Assembly: GCF_001028175.1 (NCBI RefSeq)
Contig: NZ_AEJF01000212.1
Coordinates: forward strand, 1 to 32,305
Source of the DNA: Caballeronia mineralivorans PML1(12)
GTDB lineage: Bacteria > Pseudomonadota > Gammaproteobacteria > Burkholderiales > Burkholderiaceae
Direction: 5' to 3'
Length of the DNA: 32,305 nt
A program made the translations under genes and the position numbers. This document shows positions 24,815 to 31,389 of this stretch, piece by piece (within the stretch, counting starts at the first letter, position 1; each line of letters starts with the position of its first letter). The notes under the pieces were generated by a model that saw only the letters and a list, made by a program, of their open reading frames with translations, searched no databases and was not told the DNA's origin.

Positions 24815-25606
24815 TCATGCAGTCGCGAGAGCGGATACGCGCTCGTAGTCGACCATTACCCCCAAGTCGATACGGCCGATCCGAAGGCGTGCGATCAGCG
24901 CGCGAGTCAGCATGGCTGCTTGCCGTTCGGCGCATGCGACAGCTGTGATTGCCGCGATTGCCGGCGAAGCAGCAAGCGTCAACGCGATTAGCGCGCTGAC
25001 GTCCTGGCGCGCGATGGCGTCGAGCAGCGGCTCGATTGCCTCGTTGCCTTGGGGCACACGTTGCGCACCATCGCGGGTCCGCTTGTCGCGCACCCGGCCT
25101 TTCGCGCGATGCACCATCTGCCGGCAATGCGCGGCGCTTCGGTTCAGGATCTTCGCGATGCTCGCGTAGTCCGCTTCGAATGCCTCGCGCAGCAGGAAGG
25201 CCGCTCGTTCTTCCGCCGACAGCCGCTCGAGCACGCGGCGCATTCCGTACGACAAATCGGACGTTTGTTCCGCGAGCGTCTGGGCCGAAGGGGAGGTATC
25301 GACGGAATCGAACCCGTCGATACCTCCGGCCAACGGCGTTTCATATTTCAGATGCCGCAGGCGGTCGATGGCCGTGCGTTTTGCGACCGTCGCGAGCCAC
25401 GCGGCCGGCGTGTCCAGCGAGTCCAGCGAGTCCAAACCCGCCGCGCGTTGCTGCAGATGCCATTTCACGAATGTGTCCTGGACCACGTCCTCGGCATCCG
25501 CGCGCACGCCCAAAATCCGGTACGCAAGCGAAAACAGCCGCGCACGCGACGCCTCGAAGACGGCGAGTTGCGCCGCGTCGCGATCGATATCCGTATCACC
25601 AGTCAT
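24815..25606 (-). CDS. ECF sigma factor of the SigJ/ECF41 type with an altered C-terminal domain
   Basis: A 263-residue ECF sigma factor. Start ATG 25606 has AGGAGG nine bases upstream. Sigma-2 covers about 16-85 (FSLAYRILGVRADAEDVVQD; DTPAAWLATVAKRTAIDRLR) and sigma-4 about 120-172 (LSAEERAAFLLREAFEADYASIAKILNRSAAHCRQMVHRAK), both with ECF41-like wording. ECF41 proteins carry a fused SnoaL-like domain of roughly 100 residues with DGGGK and NPDKL motifs. Here its first helix is kept (EPLLDAIARQDVSALIAL, 192-209), then 54 unrelated residues follow and both motifs are missing, in all three minus-strand frames for DGGGK. An ECF41-type promoter precedes it, so autoregulation is likely. The usual neighbour, a carboxymuconolactone decarboxylase-type gene, is absent; a divergent clpP is present instead. 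Confidence 0.88.
   Translation of the reverse strand: MTGDTDIDRDAAQLAVFEASRARLFSLAYRILGVRADAEDVVQDTFVKWHLQQRAAGLDSLDSLDTPAAWLATVAKRTAIDRLRHLKYETPLAGGIDGFDSVDTSPSAQTLAEQTSDLSYGMRRVLERLSAEERAAFLLREAFEADYASIAKILNRSAAHCRQMVHRAKGRVRDKRTRDGAQRVPQGNEAIEPLLDAIARQDVSALIALTLAASPAIAAITAVACAERQAAMLTRALIARLRIGRIDLGVMVDYERVSALATA
25292..25327. repeat. Perfect 14-base inverted repeat inside the sigma factor gene
   Basis: GGAGGTATCGACGG (25292-25305) and CCGTCGATACCTCC (25314-25327) are exact complements around an eight-base loop. They code for the linker between sigma-2 and sigma-4 (about residues 94-105). The mRNA could form a very stable hairpin. There is no T-tract on either strand. Confidence 0.9.
25412..25434. 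repeat. Nine-base tandem repeat in the sigma factor gene
   Basis: GTCCAGCGA is present twice in tandem with a partial third copy (GTCCA), coding for the repeated residues LDSLDSLD just before the second part of sigma-2. Copy-number change would add or remove three residues in frame. Confidence 0.8.
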
Positions 25607-25658
25607 GCAGGTTCCCCTCCTCACGTGCTTCCGCTATGTAGCGGCCCGACTACAGCCT

Positions 25659-25685
25659 GACGGCTGGCATCGTGCGAATGTGACA
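25659..25685 (-). promoter_or_regulatory. ECF41-type promoter upstream of the sigma factor gene
   Basis: On the minus strand TGTCACA (25679-25685) is followed after exactly 16 bases by CGTC (25659-25662), matching the ECF41 promoter motif as I recall it (TGTCACA-N16-CGTC). A start point near 25652 would leave a leader of about 45 bases carrying AGGAGG. Confidence 0.75.
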
Positions 25686-25716
25686 GCCGCCGGCAAAAAT
25701 ATATCGCGGGAACGGG

Positions 25717-25743
25717 CGTCACGCACGGACGACGATGCGCGTC
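25717..25743 (+). promoter_or_regulatory. Candidate ECF41-type promoter upstream of clpP
   Basis: CGTCACG (25717-25723) and CGTC (25740-25743) are separated by exactly 16 bases, keeping the core GTCAC and the -10 CGTC of the promoter on the opposite strand. A start point about seven bases downstream would leave a leader of about 54 bases before the clpP ATG. Confidence 0.6.
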
Positions 25744-25803
25744 ATATCGGGTGAGGCAACCATCTTCAGCCGATATCGGCAAAAACAAAGGAAACGCAAC
25801 GAT

Positions 25804-26406
25804 ATGAATCCCCACAACCTTGGCCTCGTGCCGACCGTCATCGAACAATCCGGACGCGGCGAACGGGCCTATGACGTCTATTCGCGGCTGCTGCGCGAAC
25901 GCATCATCTTCCTGGTGGGACCGGTGACGGACCAGACGGCGAGTCTCGTCGTGGCGCAGTTGCTGTTCCTCGAGGCCGAGAACCCCGACAAGGACATCGC
26001 GCTGTACATCAATTCGCCGGGCGGCTCGGTCTACGACGGCATGGCGATCTTCGACACTATGCAGTTCATCCGCCCGGACGTCTCCACGCTATGCACCGGA
26101 TTTGCCGCCAGCATGGGCACGTTCCTGCTGAACGCGGGCGCCAAAGGCAAGCGGTTCGCGTTACCCAACGCGCGCATCATGATCCACCAGCCTTCGGGCG
26201 GTTCGCAGGGTACGGCTGCCGATATCGCCATCCAGGCCGAAGAGGTGCTGCATTTGCGCCGGCGCCTGAACGGGATCATGGCGGAGCGCACGGGCAAGAG
26301 CGTGGAGGAGATTGTCCGCGATACCGACCGCGATAATTTCATGTCGGCGGATCAGGCGCGGGAGTACGGTTTGATCGACGAAGTGCTGACGCAGCGCGCT
26401 GCCTGA
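25804..26406 (+). CDS. clpP: ATP-dependent Clp protease proteolytic subunit, second-copy type
   Basis: A 200-residue ClpP serine peptidase, which forms a barrel and degrades proteins unfolded by ClpA or ClpX. The catalytic triad is complete with E. coli spacing: S103 (GFAASMGTFLL), H128 (IMIHQPSGG) and D177 (RDTDRDNFMS). The active-site box has GFAASMG where most ClpP proteins have GQAASMG. There is no tig or clpX beside it, so this is probably a paralogue of the housekeeping clpP elsewhere in the genome. Start ATG 25804 has AAAGGAAA upstream; an in-frame ATG at 25735 would fall inside the predicted promoter. It is divergent from the ECF sigma gene and preceded by a matching promoter motif, so stress-linked control by that sigma is predicted. 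Confidence 0.92.
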   Translation: MNPHNLGLVPTVIEQSGRGERAYDVYSRLLRERIIFLVGPVTDQTASLVVAQLLFLEAENPDKDIALYINSPGGSVYDGMAIFDTMQFIRPDVSTLCTGFAASMGTFLLNAGAKGKRFALPNARIMIHQPSGGSQGTAADIAIQAEEVLHLRRRLNGIMAERTGKSVEEIVRDTDRDNFMSADQAREYGLIDEVLTQRAA

Positions 26407-26448
26407 GCAGGGCGGGGGCGCACGTCCCAAAAATTAACCCCGGAAACG

Positions 26449-26485
26449 ACAAAGCCTCGCAGTTTTCACTGCGAGGCTTTGTTTT
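26449..26485. terminator. Strong hairpin terminator after clpP
   Basis: ACAAAGCCTCGCAG (26449-26462) pairs perfectly with CTGCGAGGCTTTGT (26469-26482) around a six-base loop, followed by TTT on the plus strand. It ends the clpP transcript. Since it also lies just downstream of the minus-strand tRNA gene, it may terminate that transcript too. Confidence 0.88.
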
Positions 26486-26490
26486 CAACC

Positions 26491-26577
26491 TGGTGCGTGA
26501 GGTCGGACTCGAACCGACACGACATTGCTGCCGTCAGGACCTAAACCTGGTGCGTCTACCAATTTCGCCACTCACGC
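26491..26577 (-). tRNA. tRNA-Leu (anticodon UAG)
   Basis: The minus strand folds as a class II tRNA: acceptor arms GCGTGAG (26571-26577) and CTCACGC (26495-26501), encoded ACCA end, a long variable arm, T-loop GGTTCGAGTCC and anticodon loop TTTAGGT with anticodon TAG at 26541-26543. The 87-base length including CCA is normal for leucine tRNA. It reads CUN codons, mainly CUA and CUG. Confidence 0.96.
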
Positions 26578-26873
26578 GTGTCTTTGCGGCTAGTTTAAAG
26601 CGGGCAGTGCAACGCATGGGGCGTACGACCCATGACCGCGTTTGACCGCGCCTTAAAAACCTAAGGGAAACTGCGTTTCCCGCTGCGTTTCCCGATAACG
26701 CCAATGACGCGCGTCATGCCAAGCCCGGCATTCTAACCGATCCAATGGCCGATGTCTGTAGTGGGCCGGCACGTGGAAGGGTCTGGTTTTTGTCGGCGAC
26801 CTCGCCCTTCATCCGCGTTGCCGACAGAACCCCGCCCGTAAAACGTTGGCGCGAACGAAACCCCCGAACCACA
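26578..26873. other. Non-coding region with several inverted and tandem repeats
   Basis: About 300 bases between tRNA-Leu and the receptor operon promoter hold no convincing gene. They contain a 20-base palindrome with one mismatch (26615-26634, CATGGG...CCCATG), a GGGAAAC/GTTTCCC hairpin (26665-26681), two tandem copies of CTGCGTTTCCCG (26671-26694), a perfect 14-base palindrome ATGACGCGCGTCAT (26704-26717) and a TGTCGGCGAC/GTTGCCGACA stem-loop (26791-26826, one G-U pair). Some may be operators; no family of binding sites is recognised. Confidence 0.6.
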
Positions 26874-26902
26874 TTGCGCACCACCTCCGACCTGCCTACA
26901 AT
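26874..26902 (+). promoter_or_regulatory. Candidate promoter of the DUF2946-receptor-PepSY operon
   Basis: TTGCGC (26874-26879) and TACAAT (26897-26902) are spaced by 17 bases. Directly downstream, ATTCTCGTT (26911-26919) matches one half of a Fur-type box (ATTCTCATT) at eight of nine positions; the other half is poor. The predicted leader is about 39 bases. Confidence 0.5.
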
Positions 26903-26947
26903 CGCAACTCATTCTCGTTTGTCCAATCTCCGGCGAAGCTCGTCCTG

Positions 26948-27394
26948 ATGAATCGCACCTCGCGCAATCGCTTCGTTGCTTGGCTCGGCATAGCCGCCAT
27001 GTGGCTTGCCATTGTCGCGCCGGTGATCAGTCAGACGATCGCGTCGCGCCAGCAGAGTCTCGATCCGCAAGCAGCGATTTGTTCCGTCGATGCCCTCGCA
27101 CAGATTGCGCTTGATTCCACCGCTCACGTCGAAGCCCAGACCCAAACCGACGAACACGCTGGCCACCACATGGCCGGAGCCGATTCGTTCGACGCCTGTT
27201 CATACTGCGGCCTGCTCGCGCACAACGTGCCGCTGGCATCGGCGCCGGCTGCCGGGCTGGTGCGCATCGAACGTGTCACGCGCCTGGCCGCGCGCCGTCG
27301 CGCAAGCCGTCCACGTCAAGTCATTCAACGCCGCCTCACCACGCGCGCCGCCCGTCGTTTCCTGAAGTCTGTCGTCAGAGACCGTTTGCCATGA
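26948..27394 (+). CDS. DUF2946 family small membrane/exported protein
   Basis: A 148-residue protein with an N-terminal hydrophobic segment (about 8-26, FVAWLGIAAMWLAIVAPVIS) acting as signal or anchor. The middle has a His/Met cluster (DEHAGHHMAGAD) and a CxxC motif (DACSYCGLLAHNVPL), the DUF2946 pattern that suggests metal binding. The C-terminus is very arginine-rich. The ATG at 26948 fits the family; an earlier ATG at 26846 would overlap the promoter. It precedes the TonB-dependent receptor by 64 bases, and such proteins are commonly found beside metal-uptake receptors. Function is unknown; a periplasmic copper or iron chaperone role is an inference. Confidence 0.8.
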   Translation: MNRTSRNRFVAWLGIAAMWLAIVAPVISQTIASRQQSLDPQAAICSVDALAQIALDSTAHVEAQTQTDEHAGHHMAGADSFDACSYCGLLAHNVPLASAPAAGLVRIERVTRLAARRRASRPRQVIQRRLTTRAARRFLKSVVRDRLP

Positions 27395-27458
27395 CTAGGT
27401 GCGCCGTCTAAGCGCGCGTAGCCGGCCGGTCTGCGTCCACTCATTCAGGATTTCTTCG

Positions 27459-29855
27459 ATGCTCAAGCTCCTCAAGCGAGCACGGCAGGCCTCTGGCCGC
27501 CGTGCCGCCGTGCGTTCGCGCGCGTTCATATTTCATCGTCATGCCTGCTTGCCGCTGTCTTTGATGGCGCCGGCCTTTGCGCTTGCTGCGCCCGCCGCTA
27601 CCGCAGCTGCACCGGAAAGCGCGCCGGATAACCGCGACGCCGATGCCATCCAGCTCGCCCCAGTTGTCGTAACCAGCACGGCGAGCCCATCGGCGCGTTC
27701 TCCACTCGATCCGAACCTTCCCGCCACGACCGCCACGGTCACGGCCGATCAGTCGCAATACTGGAACGTGGTCACGCCAGAGGACGTGCTGAAGTACGTG
27801 CCGAATCTGGCGGTGCGCAAGCGTTTTATCGGCGACGTGAATTCGCCTATTGCCGTGCGCGGCACGAGCAATTCGCAAACGGCGCGCGGATTGGTCTATG
27901 CCGATGGCCTGCTGCTCAGCAATTTCCTCGGCAACACGTTCACGTTCGCACCGCGCTGGTCGATGGTTTTCGCCGACGACATCGAACGCACCGACGTCAT
28001 CTACGGCCCGTATTCCGCGCTGTATCCCGGCAACTCGATCGGCGCGACGGTAGCCATCACGACGCGCATGCCGCAGAAGTTCGAAGCCGATGCCCACGTC
28101 CAGGCGTTTTCCCAGCACTTCGATCTGTTCGGCGTGAATCGCAGTTTCAACGGGACGAATTCGTCGGCGACGATCGGCGATAAAAACGGCAATCTGTCCT
28201 GGCTGATTGGCGTCGATCACCTGGAGAACACGGGCCAGCCGCTGCAATTTGCGACGCTGGCGGCATCGAGTACACCGGCGAAGGCCACCGATCGTCCGGT
28301 CACCGGCGCGTATTTCTACAACGACCAGAACAACAATCGCACGGCGGTACTGGGTGTGACGTCAGAAGGGATCGAGCGGACCTTCCAGGACCAGTTCAAG
28401 CTGAAGCTCGCTTACGACTTCACGCCGACATTGCAAGCCGGCTTCACGCTGGGTTACTGGCATCAGAAATACAACAGCGACACACAGTCGTTTCTCCGCG
28501 ATGCCGCGGGCAATCCCGTCTATAGCGGCCTCGTTAACATTGGCGGCTACGAATACAACGTGCCCGCCGCCACGTTCGCGCCGAGCCAAGGTTCGAGCGA
28601 AAACTTCCTGTACGGGTTATCGCTGAAAACGCGTAACGCGGCTGGCTGGAATGCTGAAGCCGTGGCGTCGTATTTCGATATCACGCAGAGCATTGCGCGC
28701 ACGGCGAATTCGGGCGTGCCGGGCAATGGCGCGGGCACAATTGCATTCGGCGATGGCACTGGCTGGAAAACGCTCGACCTGCGCACGAGCTGGACGCCAG
28801 CCGCGCCCACTGCCGGTCTGGGCGCGCACTGGCTGTCGTTCGGCTACCACTACGACAACTATTTCCTCGACAACGAAACCTACAACACGCCCGCGTGGCG
28901 CGACGGCGGGGGGACATCGTTTGCGAACGCATTCGGCGGCCGCACCCAGACACAAGCCGTGTATGCGCAAGACGCATGGCGTTTCCTCCCGCGCTGGAAA
29001 TTCACCTACGGTGCGCGCTACGAGAACTGGAATGCGTACGACGGCGCGCGGGCGGTCGGCGCGACCTTGTTGAATTACGGCGAGGTCAGCCAGAGCCACT
29101 GGTCGCCGAAAGCCTCGCTGTCCTTCGATGTCACACAAGACCTGTTGCTGCGTGCATCGATAGGACGGGCCTACCGGTTTCCGACCGTCGGCGAGTTGTT
29201 CCAAGGGCAGATCACGGGGTTATCGATCGTCAACAACAACCCGAACCTGAAACCGGAAGACGATCTCTCGAAAGAGTTGACGGCCGAATGGCAGCACGGC
29301 AACGGCGTGTATCGATTCACGCTGTTTCAGGACGACGTAAAGAACACGCTGTTCAGCCAGACCAACACGACGGTGATTCCGAACATCACGAATTTCCAGA
29401 ACATCGACAGGGTACGTTCGCGCGGCATCGAAACAAGCTACGAAGGGCAGGACGTACTGATTCGCGGCCTCGATCTGACGGCGGGCGTGGCGTACACACA
29501 GTCGAAGATCATCGCGAACAGCGGCAATCCGGCGTCGGTGGGCAAGTACTTCTATCGCATTCCGTTGTGGCGCGCGAACGTGGCCGCTACGTGGCGTGCG
29601 ACAAGCCAGAGCGCGGTCACGGTCGCCGCACGCTATTCGGGCCGCGAATACAACACGCTCACCAACACCGATACGAACCCGAATACCTACGGCGGCACGA
29701 GCACGTACACGGTCGTCGACGCCAAGTTCACCTTCCGTCCAACGAAGCGCACCGAGCTCGGCATAGGCGTGGATAACCTCTTCGATCACCGCTACTACGT
29801 GTTTCATCCGTATGCGGGGCGGACGGTTTATGTCGAAGGCCGTATCGGGATCTGA
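27459..29855 (+). CDS. TonB-dependent outer membrane receptor
   Basis: A 798-residue receptor. Start ATG 27459 has AGGA eight bases upstream; the open frame reaches back to 27399. A long arginine-rich n-region and hydrophobic core (to about residue 44) form the signal peptide. A TonB box-like LAPVVVTST follows, then the plug domain (about 85-200; VTPEDVLKYVPNLAVRKR, IAVRGTSNSQTARGLVYADG, RTDVIYGPYSALYPGNSIG). A 22-strand-type barrel follows, with SIGRAYRFPTVGELFQG and the final VDNLFDHRYYVFHPYAGRTVYVEGRIGI. It moves a metal chelate or similar ligand into the periplasm with TonB-ExbBD energy. The plug lacks the His/Met clusters of copper receptors such as OprC, so a ferric siderophore is as likely as copper. 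Confidence 0.9.
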   Translation: MLKLLKRARQASGRRAAVRSRAFIFHRHACLPLSLMAPAFALAAPAATAAAPESAPDNRDADAIQLAPVVVTSTASPSARSPLDPNLPATTATVTADQSQYWNVVTPEDVLKYVPNLAVRKRFIGDVNSPIAVRGTSNSQTARGLVYADGLLLSNFLGNTFTFAPRWSMVFADDIERTDVIYGPYSALYPGNSIGATVAITTRMPQKFEADAHVQAFSQHFDLFGVNRSFNGTNSSATIGDKNGNLSWLIGVDHLENTGQPLQFATLAASSTPAKATDRPVTGAYFYNDQNNNRTAVLGVTSEGIERTFQDQFKLKLAYDFTPTLQAGFTLGYWHQKYNSDTQSFLRDAAGNPVYSGLVNIGGYEYNVPAATFAPSQGSSENFLYGLSLKTRNAAGWNAEAVASYFDITQSIARTANSGVPGNGAGTIAFGDGTGWKTLDLRTSWTPAAPTAGLGAHWLSFGYHYDNYFLDNETYNTPAWRDGGGTSFANAFGGRTQTQAVYAQDAWRFLPRWKFTYGARYENWNAYDGARAVGATLLNYGEVSQSHWSPKASLSFDVTQDLLLRASIGRAYRFPTVGELFQGQITGLSIVNNNPNLKPEDDLSKELTAEWQHGNGVYRFTLFQDDVKNTLFSQTNTTVIPNITNFQNIDRVRSRGIETSYEGQDVLIRGLDLTAGVAYTQSKIIANSGNPASVGKYFYRIPLWRANVAATWRATSQSAVTVAARYSGREYNTLTNTDTNPNTYGGTSTYTVVDAKFTFRPTKRTELGIGVDNLFDHRYYVFHPYAGRTVYVEGRIGI

Positions 29856-29906
29856 CGCTGGTTTTTCCGGCTTATTTTCCAGCTTACCTATTGAAGGACA
29901 TCTCAC

Positions 29907-31313
29907 ATGCAATCCGCTTCTCTCCCCGATGCCCGTGCGCTCGCGCGGCATCGTCTGCTGTGGCGCTGGCATTTCTATGCCGGCTTGTTTGTCATGCCGT
30001 TGCTGCTGGTGCTCGCGATCACCGGCACGTTGTACTGTTTTCAGCCGCAGATCGAGCCGCTCCTCTATCACGACCGGATGATCGTCGATGCTCGCACCGA
30101 GCCGCGTCTGAGCCAGCAGGTCTTGCTCGCGAAAGCGCGCGCTGCTGAACCACGCGATGCCACGCCAACCACGGCTGTTATCAACACCGATCCGCGCCGC
30201 AGCGCCGAGTTCGTGTTCCGTATGCAGTCGGGATCGAGCGAAAGTATCTACCTCGATCCCTACACGGGCGCGGTGCTCGGCAGGCTGAGCGTCGAGAACC
30301 GGTTGATGAAGCAGATTCGCAATCTGCATCGCGGATTACTGTTGGGAAAGACCGGCGAGATCGTGATGGAACTGGCCGGCTGCTGGACGCTTGTGATGAT
30401 CGGGACGGGCATTGCATTGTGGTGGCCGAAGGCACGTCAGACGGGTGGGCGATTTGTACCGCGGCTGTCGTCGTTTAAAGGCCGCGCGTGGTGGCGCGAA
30501 CTGCATGCCGTGGGCGGTGCGTGGCTCGCGCTTGGCGCATTGTTCTTTGTGCTGAGCGGCCTGCCGTGGTCGAGTACCTGGGGCAAGCAGTTCAAGGCGC
30601 TCGCTACGTCCGCGCAGCTTGGTTATCCACCGGGCGCGTGGGGTAATGCGCATGTGCATTCCGCGAAGCCATCGATGAACATGGCCGATCCATCGATGGC
30701 TGGCATGAAGATGGATGATCTGCCGCTGCCCCAGACGCCGTGGGCCGTTGGCGATACACGCGTTCCGAACAGCGCCGCTGATACCACCAACGCGACGATC
30801 CCACTGGATCAAGTAGTGGCGATTGCGTCGCAAGCGGGCGTGAAGGACAGTTACGACATCGCGTTGCCGACAACCCCGCAAGGCGTGTACACGGTGTCGT
30901 ACTTTCCCGCCGATCCTCAAGCCGAACGCACATTGCACATCGATAGATACAGCGGCCGGATTCTGTCGGAGATCGCGTATCGCGATTACGGGCGCGTGGC
31001 GAAGTGGATTTCATACGGCACGTCGCTGCACATGGGCCGTTATTTTGGCGTCGCGAATCAGATTCTTGCGTCGGCCATCTCGCTCGGGCTCGCGGCGATG
31101 TCGGTCAGCGGCTTTGTGATGTGGCGCAAACGCAAGCCGGGCAGGGCGCTCGGCGCGCCATCCCGACCGGTCTCAAATCCGCCGATGCACGTTTGGATCG
31201 GCGGTCTGACGGCGCTTGGCGTCGTCTTCCCGATGATGGGCTTGACGATGCTGATCGTGTGGATATCGGATCGGTTGCTGTTCAGTTCCGGCAGAGTTGC
31301 CAGCACACGATGA
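29907..31313 (+). CDS. PepSY-domain inner membrane protein (PiuB/FsqB-like)
   Basis: A 468-residue membrane protein with segments at about 22-45, 153-173, 201-221, 385-408 and 432-456 and two PepSY-like periplasmic parts. The conserved WHFYAGLFVMPLLLVLAITGTLY and NLHRGLLLGKTGEIVMELAG are typical of PepSY-TM proteins, many of which act as ferric-siderophore reductases. A Met/His-rich periplasmic insert is present at about 249-270 (H249, H251, M257, M259, M264, M267, M269), the type of cluster that binds Cu(I). It follows the receptor after 51 bases and completes the operon. The likely role is reduction or handling of the metal delivered by the receptor; which metal is not settled. Confidence 0.87.
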   Translation: MQSASLPDARALARHRLLWRWHFYAGLFVMPLLLVLAITGTLYCFQPQIEPLLYHDRMIVDARTEPRLSQQVLLAKARAAEPRDATPTTAVINTDPRRSAEFVFRMQSGSSESIYLDPYTGAVLGRLSVENRLMKQIRNLHRGLLLGKTGEIVMELAGCWTLVMIGTGIALWWPKARQTGGRFVPRLSSFKGRAWWRELHAVGGAWLALGALFFVLSGLPWSSTWGKQFKALATSAQLGYPPGAWGNAHVHSAKPSMNMADPSMAGMKMDDLPLPQTPWAVGDTRVPNSAADTTNATIPLDQVVAIASQAGVKDSYDIALPTTPQGVYTVSYFPADPQAERTLHIDRYSGRILSEIAYRDYGRVAKWISYGTSLHMGRYFGVANQILASAISLGLAAMSVSGFVMWRKRKPGRALGAPSRPVSNPPMHVWIGGLTALGVVFPMMGLTMLIVWISDRLLFSSGRVASTR

Positions 31314-31389
31314 ACGTGTGCGTGATGGGACGTTACGGGACGTATGGGTGGTTGAGCCGACGGCCAGCGTTTAGCCGGCGCCCGTGTAA

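Noticed and set aside
24795..25127. Alternative minus-strand frame at the sigma factor C-terminus as a frameshifted SnoaL domain
   Set aside because: Its translation is arginine-rich and contains neither DGGGK nor NPDKL, so a simple frameshift does not restore the domain.
31303..31321. GCACACG/CGTGTGC hairpin at the end of the PepSY gene
   Set aside because: It overlaps the stop codon and has no T-tract on either strand, so it is not convincing as a terminator.
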